Origin: [Leptolyngbya] sp. JSC-1
GTDB lineage: Bacteria > Cyanobacteriota > Cyanobacteriia > Elainellales > Elainellaceae
Direction: 5' to 3'
Length of the DNA: 64,000 bases
Assembly (NCBI GenBank): GCA_000733415.1
Contig: KL662191.1
Span: forward strand, 4,317,626-4,381,625
Shown here piece after piece: positions 35,801-44,000 of the stretch (the stretch's first letter is position 1; each line of letters begins with the position of its first letter). The notes under the pieces were generated by a model. It was given only the letters and a program-made list of their open reading frames with translations. It ran no database searches and was not told where the DNA came from. The translations under genes were made by a program, and so were the position numbers.

Positions 35801-38026
35801 TATATGTTTTCGCGAATGGGCAACCGCCTCTTTTTCGATGAAGAAACGCAACAACTGAAATGGCTGGGAGTTTTGAGTGCTGGCGATCGGAATGCTCTAC
35901 AGCAGGTGATGACTCAGACCATTGCCGAACTGCGGCTTCTGGAACAGATAGGGATAGTTCCTACCGATCAGGACATTTTGGAGCAATGGTATGTCAGCCG
36001 TTTGGTGCGAGGGGATGCCAATGCATTTGACGACCAACCTGTGCCGCTGCCCAACATTCCCAGACTGAGCTATGCCAACGTGCCGTTTACGCTGCTGTTG
36101 CTTGACACTTCAGAAGGCGTCAATAGCGAGGAGATTACCCATTTTGCAAATCAGTGCGATGCCAAACTGAGGGATGTTTTGCTGGCGTTACTGCCTGGAG
36201 CCGCGCCAAGCAATTCAGTCGTCCGTGAAACTGACTTTGCGCTCGGTGCCGCCGCCTTGCTCAGCCAATCTGATCTACCCAATTTACCGGCTGCCAAAAT
36301 CCAAGTTAATTCTCAAACGTCCCAACTGACTTGGCTCGGCTCATTGAATATCGCACAGGCAGAAACTATGCAGCAATCGTTGTTTGATGCCGCTGTTGCT
36401 CGTCTACGCACTCAATTGCAGGAAACTCAGGTTAGTCACCCCTATGCCCCCCCTGTGCCCATGACAGTTCCTCCTGCCCCGTCCAATTCATCAGTTATTA
36501 CCGTCAATAGTGCTGATGAGTGGACGTTACAGTGGACAGGCGAACTTTCGGCTGAGGCAATCCGTGAGATTCACATGTTGGTAGATGATGAACGATATCG
36601 AGCGGGTGCAATCGCCCTATTCCGGCAAGTCCTGGCTGGGCAAAAGGCTTACATCGAGCAGCTGCCACGACCAGAAATGCTACAGTCCCAACTGCAAAGG
36701 CTGCAATTTGAGCTGATCAGGATAGACACACGCATCGGAAGCATAGACTTTGGCTTAACGAACCCTCAATTATCATCACCTGATAGAGAACGATTACAGA
36801 CTGAACGATCTCAACTAGAGGCTGAAGGAAACCGAGTTAGAGCTGAGGAGAACGCAAAGAGACAAGAGTTACAGAATGCGATTGCCGCCCAAGATCGGCT
36901 CAACGCGGCGCTCTCCCAGTTTGAGTCGTTGCCCTCAGCCGGACCAGCCGGTAATATTCCTGCACAACCTGTTGCCAACTTCCCTGCAGCCCAATATCGC
37001 AAGACGATTGTTTGGCAAGTGACTGTGCCGTTGCTCCAGAGCCGTCTGCGTAGTGCGAATCAACCTACAGCAGCAGACTGGCTGAATCGCCTGACCATTC
37101 CCACTGATGCTGGCAACCTGGATTGGCGCAGTCTAGACAGTTTAGATGCCCGTGACCTACAAACGCAGGTGCAGCAAGTGCTCGATGGTGATCGCGACTC
37201 GCAGGTAGTCCAAACCTTTTTGGGCGCTTTCAATGGCTTAATCGACGCAATCGACGCAATGCCGTTCACATTCGACTATCGCCCCCTACAGGCAGATATC
37301 CTAGAAGGGTTGCAGCATCATCTGATTATTCGAGGAAAGTTGCTGCACGCCTCCCGATCACTCAACCAAGAGGAGCAAACCCAACTGCTCAATCTCTTTA
37401 CTGACCGGGCGAGCAAAAACTCATTGCAGCGATTCTTTACTGACTTGCAGGATAAAGCTGCAATTGATCGCCTCTACGAACGCTGGCTGGCCCAGGTGTA
37501 TGTTCCAACAGAGCTAGACCTGACAGGCATATCCGAACCGCTGCAAGCCAAGCTAAAAACCGTGCCGTTGCCTTCCGCAGATGAGTATGCGCTGATCTGG
37601 CAAGGCAGGATGAGTGACAGCGATCGCACTACTATTCGGGAGTGGCGATCGGGACTGACTGACCCTGCCCAAATTGACGCTGTGGGCGAACTGTTACGAC
37701 AAGTACCGCGGGGAAACGACCCGAACGATCAATCAGAAACGGTGATTTTGGCACGGGGAAGTGCTCCAGACCTCAGCTCCTCAACGTTAGAACCTGTGCG
37801 AGCACGACTCAGACTTGGAAGCGGCACAATTCTGCGCTATCACGGTTTGATGACTCTGGCTGAAGCAGAAGAACTCGCGCCAAAACTTAACCACAATGCC
37901 GTTCTGCAGCAGCTATTCAATGCCAGCCTTACCCGAATGCAGGGCGGTGAGCTTCGCATCATGACTCGTCGCGGCAGCGCTAAACCCAGTGATTTAGTGC
38001 CCATTCTTCCCCATCTGCTCAGCTAA
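26837..38026 (+). CDS. Giant beta-rich protein 1 (3729 residues), unknown function
   Basis: One uninterrupted frame of 11.2 kb begins MGSNFSVIFEEIGTL after a GAGGAGC box. Residues 1-480 are beta-rich. Residues 484-528 are nine ETETD units. Residues about 530-1265 are long alternating hydrophobic strands with GLGFGYRYTLVGI and many IxL/VxF patterns. This reminds me of DUF6603-type regions, a resemblance I cannot verify. Residues about 1790-1930 look fibronectin-III-like. Residues about 2990-3729 contain five W/Y-x-G repeats (for example LKWLGVLSAGD, LTWLGSLNIAQ) and a coiled coil at about 3278-3356. There is no signal peptide and no transmembrane helix that I can defend. It is followed after 21 bases by a second giant gene. 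A structural or lipid-handling role beside the LCAT-like enzyme is speculation. Confidence 0.8.
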   Translation: MGSNFSVIFEEIGTLTSSDMPDNLEEITSTATEEKTYEGRLEQASSLGLLQLVGNLGGFTLPAGIPDLVLSKLVIQLTTAPEIGVKSFAFTGESSLELGKKFDLLGLTVKPPEGAIFTFELKRTTSAKLKNPQNNENAPLQKTTEGLFALSLTMPKQSSLTLSSALAWLRDVPGIDRVRELQNDDESDSSELIGLVLTPDQQLPGDDIQIQLVEKSLGTNRAAEYLSYFDSKNWDLTFEFLGESFEISNDEWSEPNSGNTNGNGDGNGNQKKQFTFPFLKSSGKEDLKPASKPAQVQPATGETMLSASGPRSADASDNQPDAASDSEDTDDAQSSGSKLSQAISLGVPTVKGPETDEDSTFISIVFPATITVGSLRFNTKFPVKFILGSFAIAIDHSEGIKILSPEPELKPIGSDGEPKDGPFELFGLEWRFFGAEVTETEETETEDTENNAEADIEVGTEVDIEADEENTGAEIRDETASAAETETDETETDETETDETETDETETDETETDETETDETETDETETEGKEYHHFTLVTKDFNYQIQQAPGARIEVAYTKASRDPIVFIVEDFVISAKGISITATVSDRPAQLNGIDTQYRFHGSQLRIVENEILDFTLSGSGPLPPKLVGDAMADIALQFRQDEGNLKLVAGAAKIQGDKLLDCKGTRFRFSVDSMGLQFVNDDRFHIFFTITGTARFVLQEGDERKNGALSMLPNIQIDLVDCPLTGDASVIAKHVQFLVELPKPVSFPFLGAYEFELRAIGFLPQFDAFGNDVAMQLSGQIKFAQGKGDAANDQPDLHSLYIGLPGPKDFFPRLHMDQLPLDINAGEAFKLNGVVEFKDDETIKGFEGEGVLEIQGMPPMAASFGFYRVRNSEDQPWVRAWFIYLEVRQISFRIPVVEFFIREVGLGFGYRYTLVGIRRADEAASLTELLKELKVLSRTQGDLSKRDRWALDVEDPGQDPRWTIVLRAMIAQLSAAASPLVWNAEREEKLACVYLFDAVIAFRSDLTFFMNVRGWINTSYGMYVKERNEGNELEPLFSGFVFLWPRQKRFLAHLASNPNGHLGSNPPLPDFVQSAIRSAQFSATLLIEPGLTHFELGWPNMLRWSNNIGPLQADIRGGFIFRVSSREMVIGISFLARASLEISTSIDLGLVGASVEAKANAAFGARYIGLVEFASNRPTLYGAIGLELRIQLFVALWIRIPLLFKTIRLTYRFTLTINFTAGLEFAFNGVKDAGLRGSGTLAISAMGHQLQFNVRLSSNPDAVTQARARTEKYLNLGLEATEVEATLPGVEAASRSRMAFVAEAAETAASMDMEAFTRSMAEPSFGTPNYSVFVIRDTQDQILDLPDEEPNEDTYAYFVLFPRSIRDQEEEQATERYAGFLPVPPNVLADVPNNQLRDFQLVFPEALQLPQDTLEWFNPQPIATGEAAGQSIGFRPLSQHDPDWLTLTDTIMSWRANWDQPIFENTEAFAPDNKPLDTESIKLRDYLTHAYITADQAGLPVPVADPDPLATKEEVITDERVQNPSDDAFEAAVRGATEQFRSSPFFKHNPNCLYEQQLEAAFRPDTTIYADQDPDKPQPLNEHQQAHQVRSMVINDLMGDLRKYVDGTEQERSQLTQRSVAFQMGLVFRVPKRVLNTDSALAWLNYNSQTAPTLHQRTQLNSQQPDSDQRWLRTFNVLATDFSKYPPQFQQVRHFTDANTIAIAWDLQQANIPENEKKHLTELQQDPEHNLMYYEVRRRSLNAQTPEVVYQVKGASVLHEEKTGSQKVLNILKPRFQVVDHFTNESLDDVIRLPATGLSYLYTITPYDFGGNAGHPLILVATRYPNEPPAVPVDSQFTVSYTISDQREEPVDDQSQLPLADLEAHCTVTWTEPTVNGPRVPVDNYYLVFRKETTLPIGSYGLDSSTQRPRNKLLPTSNSRTLPTDIKIRLENPGKVEGEPRKRIANVSLDTLREKGILPAYWQPEAWKLFIQTESVNRVCSALAPVQVLLKFKSPTSGEKAEERQPAELEWLPKPLALPLLPPEDQRAIGGNAHVPMPKPGSYQLESNTSSLRYQPHPAGIRCIRFRWNQGPSRVKSYPLALTASYDLLELDIDAHTTATFADPDRLADVLRLRQTVQMLSPADLPLTPGDTLSTNQWEAWYPSQVERRALYQPIPGAQIKESSWYSWRESILVWPEWPGLTDGNGNRDTALHPFLEELIQVLQAQTVDDSTTALPKYRVSLQTSPPIQPQTLTTFLNSTAETADPYGWGILQRFGLTTAFTLQDASTGDYITGDDLLKTVQSILAALKQKYNDIYPHLHVELLFQAAKSIDLESGAVSPAGMLALIQISLRPTILQIQRYHRLEIKGDSNSQIKLRFELNAPLSLIDQSAPGSGQTDFDLDANQAVEYTVTVPLNGVVNLLLRATEPPVVKQIKASGEEPTIPLDAVPIHSSLTAYFTANPEQLAADFAKPDSEDDQPLNWRRFKRYAESLNSNIKSDISIDIPTEAKALAATLPDIMLWSLRFFNAAAVPTITDNLGKTADGPWLATAYPRVDTPAPTTPDESGRLTYDHLISDKWAHTYRYYIRPNHRYQLLWESLLTSPALFPTQTNQQREAILDQRKTKPDPKQGGLDVVLDRIQPVAMPVILSSARLDPPALPGQSVPPGRTWEVMIAQHSEQTLIERNQTLARQLQFRQVAFTLLRRFAYTTATGDDWVKRINKLATLGQIKPNPPELKLRLNTDGFLSAGLPGEITSPDHLDLKRIPTNDTDLDQFSAEDILQLEADVRSLDLPIRLGNFQQGALVLQWDTLPFFYQHQLLVIAQSDHQVSEINRVIHKDFEYRSPLPTAAMSGQTVLDLALPKNQPFGETLEAGTALTTLRLSIPLKLLWDSLPKTVKQQWPSEAPVMDWEESQHLRSPSALPDLEVVYQIVQIFEGNLEVQVETLLEQPEGGPEQYQLRQLGKSFLGSFDRISPPEKTIPERQGSSDYVLNLFLTQVSTVPLMRRYMFSRMGNRLFFDEETQQLKWLGVLSAGDRNALQQVMTQTIAELRLLEQIGIVPTDQDILEQWYVSRLVRGDANAFDDQPVPLPNIPRLSYANVPFTLLLLDTSEGVNSEEITHFANQCDAKLRDVLLALLPGAAPSNSVVRETDFALGAAALLSQSDLPNLPAAKIQVNSQTSQLTWLGSLNIAQAETMQQSLFDAAVARLRTQLQETQVSHPYAPPVPMTVPPAPSNSSVITVNSADEWTLQWTGELSAEAIREIHMLVDDERYRAGAIALFRQVLAGQKAYIEQLPRPEMLQSQLQRLQFELIRIDTRIGSIDFGLTNPQLSSPDRERLQTERSQLEAEGNRVRAEENAKRQELQNAIAAQDRLNAALSQFESLPSAGPAGNIPAQPVANFPAAQYRKTIVWQVTVPLLQSRLRSANQPTAADWLNRLTIPTDAGNLDWRSLDSLDARDLQTQVQQVLDGDRDSQVVQTFLGAFNGLIDAIDAMPFTFDYRPLQADILEGLQHHLIIRGKLLHASRSLNQEEQTQLLNLFTDRASKNSLQRFFTDLQDKAAIDRLYERWLAQVYVPTELDLTGISEPLQAKLKTVPLPSADEYALIWQGRMSDSDRTTIREWRSGLTDPAQIDAVGELLRQVPRGNDPNDQSETVILARGSAPDLSSSTLEPVRARLRLGSGTILRYHGLMTLAEAEELAPKLNHNAVLQQLFNASLTRMQGGELRIMTRRGSAKPSDLVPILPHLLS
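28286..28420 (+). repeat. 15-bp tandem repeat encoding acidic ETETD units (9 copies)
   Basis: Nine tandem copies of GAGACTGAAACAGAC, the last with a terminal A instead of C, lie in frame within giant gene 1. They encode ETETD eight times and ETETE once. The perfect identity of the units implies recent expansion, and the copy number is likely to vary. The segment joins the N-terminal part to the first long beta-rich block and should be a flexible, highly negative linker. Confidence 0.95.
35815..37950 (+). repeat. Five degenerate W/Y-x-G protein repeats in the C-terminus of giant protein 1
   Basis: Five segments share a strand ending in [LI]xWxG or LxYHG, followed by a [LM][ST]-A/D-E helix and a downstream leucine-rich helix. 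They begin near 35815 (LKWLGVLSAGDRNAL), 36291 (LTWLGSLNIAQAETM), 36488 (LQWTGELSAEAIREI), 37558 (LIWQGRMSDSDRTTI) and 37799 (LRYHGLMTLAEAEEL). Spacing is irregular, with a coiled coil between the third and fourth. I noted the pattern by eye. It could be a repeated binding module. Confidence 0.65.
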
Positions 38027-38047
38027 TCGTTGCTCAAGGAGTTTGCC

Positions 38048-41000
38048 ATGCCCCGCATTCCCGACACTGCTATGCACAACGTCACCATCACAGGGCCAAT
38101 GTGGTCGGCCAAAGTCGATATTTTGAAATTGGCCAACCCAGAGCAAGACTGGGCATTTCGCACCCTGTTTGTTGACCTGATTGCCCGCGACCGCCTCGGC
38201 CAATCCAATAGCCTGTTACCCGGCACGATGATTGTGCTTGGGGTAGTGCGGCAGGTCACCATTCAACTCGGTAATCAACCCAGCTCAGGCTATGAGTGGC
38301 GGCGGTCAGAGCATTTGCCAGTGCCTACACTTGACGAGCGATCGCAGACGCAGCTAAGAGAGCTAATCACCACAGGGCAATGTTCTCTGCTGCTGGTGCA
38401 GGCAGACCCAGACGGCTGGCCCACTCAGTTTCCCCAAAGACAACCCATGCCGTATTTCCCAACCTCGCTGACCTGTTTAGCAGGGGAAATTTTTCTGGGT
38501 CTGGGCGGGCTTGAGGCCCAGGGGCAAGCAGTCGAGCACCTGTATACCAAGTTATTCCTTCAGCTCGCGGTAGAGGCGTTTGAACAGCGGCATGGCAATG
38601 ACCAGACAGACCGTGCAAGGGTTCAACCCAGTCGCCTGCTCAGCCAAGTGAGTGTTCACGGCAGTGGGTTATCGCTCTATGGTCAGGTGCAGTTACCCTG
38701 GCAGGCTCATCAGATCGCAGCGCCTTTTCTGCTGACTCAAGATTTTCCGCAAAGGTACAATCACCCAATCCTGCGGCTACGTCCTGAGAAGAACCGCTTG
38801 ACTCAGGAAGAGGTAACTAGCTGGGTATCAGCCTGGAATCAGCTTAGTGGCTATCTCAACCCAAACCATCCCCTCAACAAGCAAGTTAGAGCAGATCAGC
38901 TTCCTCAGTGGGTTACGCTCGAACTCACTACTCCCAATCAGGTGCCCGACCTCTTCTGGTTATTTCGATCAGAGAATGCGCTCCCAAAGCTGCGATTTGA
39001 ACCCGATGCATTCAGCCTATTGGTTAGCGATCGACCGCCCTACGATGGGCAAAATCCACCCGATTCGCTGGCTCGAATTGCTCCGGCTTGGGTTGAGATC
39101 GATGGCAACGGCGATAGCCTCACCATCAACTTCGACACCCAACCTGAATCAATCGCCACTGCCTCTTCTGCACCAGAGGTCGATCGACTCAGCTACACCT
39201 ATCAAGTTACCGAATCCGAAACGGGTACTCAAAGCGAAGAGTTCTTCAGCGCCACTGAGTTAAGAACCGCCTTCAGCCCAGTTGAAGTTCCGCAGTTTCT
39301 ACGCAAAATTCAGGGACGACCTGAATCGGATTATGCCCTGGATGACATAACCATTTCTAAACCGCCCCAAGCAACCGCAGCGCAGCAAGGCTCTGATTCA
39401 GATGATCAGCAGAATGGCACCATCAACCCCTGGCTGCTTTGGGGGTTTATGCCGCTCCAAAACGGTTGGGCGCAGTTGCCCTTTCTCAACCTGACCGAAC
39501 AACTCTATCTAGATCTCGATTTGGATGGGGCTGCCGCATCCTCTGAAGCTACTCAATCGTTGCTTCAAGGTGCAGTTGCTCTGGGCAATGAGACTGTTTT
39601 ATCCACCTATCTCGATGAGCAGCCGTGGAATCTGACCTTAACGGACGCCGATCGCATCCACGGCAACTGGAAATATGGCCGTCCTAATGCCCAGACCAAC
39701 GCCCAAACCAATAACAGCTGGGTGCTGCGAGAGATCAAGCTTGACATTGAAAACCCCACAACCATTTTTAATGGGCTGCTTTGGCTCAGTACTCAGGCTC
39801 CCCGCCTTGTTGATGCCATTCCCGATCTAGACAACTGGGTCAATGGGTTGCGATCCTTTGCGTTGAGAACTGCTCGACCCGATCGCGATCTGTTTCCATC
39901 GCCGATGCTGATGGCCGTACAGAACTTACAACTGAAAGCTCGTCCTGCCTCTTCCCGCGTTCAGCCATCTGCCGAACTAGCCAATTGGCAACTCAATTAT
40001 CGTCTCGATCAACGGCCAGTCGCAAAATTTGGTGGATCCACTGTATACGAGCAAATGCAGCAGAAATTCTTGTCCAGGCGCTTCCTTGATCAGCAACCCC
40101 TGATCTGGCAACGCCATGCTCGTCTGCCCATGATTCAGGCATTGCCGTTAACTCAGTTGCAGGCCCCTGCCAATTATCCCAGTTCAAGCCGTCAACTGGT
40201 GCCCTACGAAATACCATTCCTTCAAGCCAATTCGACTCTGTCGGAAGGTCTACAGTTTACAGCCACCGGGTCAACGATGTGGCTTCGCTTGGCTGATGCC
40301 AACAGAGACGCACTTGCTCCAGCAACCGAGTGGAAATCACAGCCGGACTTACCGCTGGTTGCTCTCTCATTGCCAGGACTACAGCTAGTCCCTTCTCAGT
40401 CCAACCATGAATTGGTCTGCCAGTATCGCTTCGATCTGCCCTACACCGACGAGATTAATGCCTTTGCCCAGCTTCCTGAACCGCCCCAAAGCCCAGAATT
40501 TGTATCACCCCTGCCCCAATCACCCCCACCTGAACCACCGTACCCTCTCATCCGCGACACCTACGCAACCCACTGGCAACGGCTGAGTGAACGAGCCAGT
40601 CTATCTAGTGCGGATGGCACGCTGGCTCTTGATCTGAATGATTCCACCAACGAACAGAGCAAGCCAGATCTGCGCCACCTGATTGAACCCTATGTTTGGT
40701 CCGTACAACCCACCTTTCAGCTTGAGAACTATCCGGGCCATTTAAGTTTGGCAAATGGTTCCACTCTTGAACTGAAGGATAATTCAGCTCTAGAGGGAAT
40801 TGCTGGCCAGTTTTCTGTCAGTGGCAGGCAGCTCACCCGGCTTGAGGATTCAGCACCGCATGGCAGCGATACCTTTGCCGTCACTGCCGGTAGTTTGGCA
40901 GCCAAACTCACACCCCAGGGACTGCACGATCAGCGGGGGCTGGTGCGGAGGCCGACTCAGATGGATGAATCGTGGCTACAAACGCCAGTCGTGTTTTATA

Positions 41001-44000
41001 AGACCGCTGAGCAGGAACTTGCCTATGCCCTGACCACCACGGCTAAACCGATTAGCTTGCAGGTCGGAAATCAGCAGTGGCAGATGTGGTTCCGCGATCT
41101 ACCTCTGCGGCTAGCTCAGGCAACCCAATCGGAAACAGGGCAATTTTTGAGACAGGCGCGTCTGTCTCCCTATGTTCAGGATGTGAATGATCCAGAGGCA
41201 CGGTCGCGTGATTTTGACTTTCTGTCGGGGTATGAGTGGCGGCTAGCGGCTCCGAATCCTTCTAAAGACGATCCTTCTAAGAACACATCTCCTTCTAAGA
41301 ACACATCACTCTCCTATCTGCCGCTGTTCGGTCTGCATTTTTATCCCCTCACTCTGGAACAGGTAGAGTTGCGCCAGGGAAAACCGGAACGGGTGATTAT
41401 GATTGGGCGATTGCAGCTTCCTCTGAGAGAAATTAAAGAGCTAGAGGATTTTAGCAACGCTGTGCAGCTAGAATTTTCTGTTGAAGGTGCTAATCAAGAT
41501 CTGAGTTTAAAGGCAGTCACACTTGTCGGTCTCACTGGCGATCAGAACGCGGCTTCAGAAGGCGCAGAAGGCGAATGGCCTTTAGTTTTAAACCAGGGTG
41601 AAGCGTTTGATGCTCCTATGTTAGTATGGCGCACGATAGCGTTGCAGCAAGATGACGGTGGCCTTTTCATTGAAATTAAAGATGCATTTCTCAAATTTGT
41701 GTTGTTTGATTATCTCTGGAGCGTTCCACTGAAGCCAGAGAACCATTCGAAAGGGCTTGCTTTGCGGTTTCCCCAAGAACAGACTTCTCAGGGACAAACA
41801 AATCGTTCCCACAAATATTCAATTCCAGTATCCGATCAAGCTCTGCATTTGTTACCCAAATTATTAACGCTTGAAATCAATCTTCAAACAAGAAACCATG
41901 CCGTTGAACTAGACCTGGACATTCAATTAGGCTCTACCGATTCTAATCGCAATAGCTTTGAAGCAAAAGTCCAGTTTCCAATTCTGAAAGACGGAAAACC
42001 GGCAGCTCCAATCTGGCAAGCTGGGCATCTTTTAGGTGTGATACCGCTCACGGTCGCTAATCACCAATTGACCACAAACCATCAGGCGTTTCAGTTTCAC
42101 TGGGAAACCGCGTCTGTGACGAATGCACCTCAACTGCTGCCTGGAATAATGCTGGATACAGAGCCAGATGGCAAGCCCTCATTGCCCGGATTCGGGGCAC
42201 TAACGTTCGACTTACAATCTCCCAAACAGCCGGAATCGTCCACCGATGAGAGCGACATACCGCTGCTAACATTGACCTCTGCATTTGTTGAGGCTCTATT
42301 ATCTTGCAAATGGGGAGAGTTTTTGCAAACTGATGCACCAAACCAAGCTACCCTCAAGCCAACTGCTAGCATTACCCAGGTTTTCGGCTCATCGGCTGGA
42401 GATTTAACCTGTAGCTATACGGCTGATCTACAAATTAAGCCAACTGAGCGCAGTCAAGCAGAACCTGTGTTGGTTTGGCAGGAAACTCTGATTTTCAACG
42501 GCATGCTCGAAATCAAAAACTTGATCTCCTGGCCAGAGGAACTCAAGCTCGATCCCCAATCCCCTACAACCACGGTCCTGCTCCCCTCATTGCCAAAACC
42601 TCTTGAGCAGCGAAGCCTAAAGCACCGCCGCCATACTCTGCGGATTTTGCTGAATCAGCATATGCTGCCCCTAGAGCAAATGACCCAAAACCGCAGCCTC
42701 GACCGTGACACCATCTTCCATTTGGCTACCAATGCGGCTTGGGAGTTTTTAGCGGTTGTGGAACATCAGCTGATCGATGTCGAGCTGATCGATGTCGAGC
42801 TTCAGCCGTCGTCAAACCCACCGGAAACTGCGAAGATTAAGACCGAGATTAAGACCGAGATTAAGACCGATCGCCGCTGGACCGTGACGCAACCTGTTCG
42901 CTGGCTCACGCTAGCGAACTTCAAAGCGCAATTGGAAAAACTGCATGACATCTCCACCCCTGACCCAGCCACTGGAATTGATAAGAGCGGTGCTGGCTTT
43001 TTTGATCCAGTGTTTCGGCAAGCTCTGATCAAAGAGTTAGAGCAACTCCTCAAGCAGTCTCCTTCTCTCTTGCTAGTCGAAGCCAGCGGTCACTTCTGGT
43101 TGAACCAAACGCCATTGACCACCATTAGTCCCACGACACTCCAGTTCCTGCCAAATGGGGCGCAGCTTGGGATCCTCAGTAGCCCCGACCACTACAGCCC
43201 CTCCGACCCAATTCACCCCGATTGGCTGTTGCTCACCCTGCCTTGTTTGGGTCGTTTGCAGTTACCTGGCAGCGATGGGCTAGACCAATCCTCAAACCAG
43301 CCCCAGGTAAGCTCACCGCTCCAGGTTGACCCAATTCTATGCCTCAATCGCGATCCAGAACCCGCCAAGCTAGCCCTGATGCTGACCACCTGGCAGCCCA
43401 CCACGAGCGATGGCACCCCGATCCGACTGGCGATCTCCAGCGTCGATACAGCCACTGGTCGAACCTGGGCCAGATTAGATCCCCTAGCCCTGCAAGAAAG
43501 CTGGTTCCGCCTACAACATCCTGTAGCTGAACCTCCTGCCGAACGCCTCCAAAGCGTGATTGCGGCCCAACCCAACTCTCCGGCCCGCCTCAGCCGCTTG
43601 GCAGCGCTCAAGCAAAATATTGCCAGCTACCGACAGGCTGTCCCCCCCCTTCCAACAAACCACTCTGGTTCCCATCTGCCCCCAGAACCAGCCCAAGCGA
43701 TTAAAACAGAACCGCTGCGCCGCACCGGACTCCCAATTCTTGCTCTGCCTCAGGAGGGCGCGTTGCCCGCAGACCTTCAAGTGCTTTACCTATTTCAGGG
43801 CGGTTCTGGCAGCAGGGTGATGGATCGGTCTGGTGTGGGTGAACCACTCGACCTCGACCTCATGGAACGCTCTGGCGGCCAGGACCCCCCTTGGCGATGG
43901 GAAGGGGACGGCTTGAGGCTGCTGCGTTCGAGCATTCTGCTCACGAACCGACCGGCAACCAAACTGATCAATGCCTGTAGGTCTACGCAGGAACTGACAA

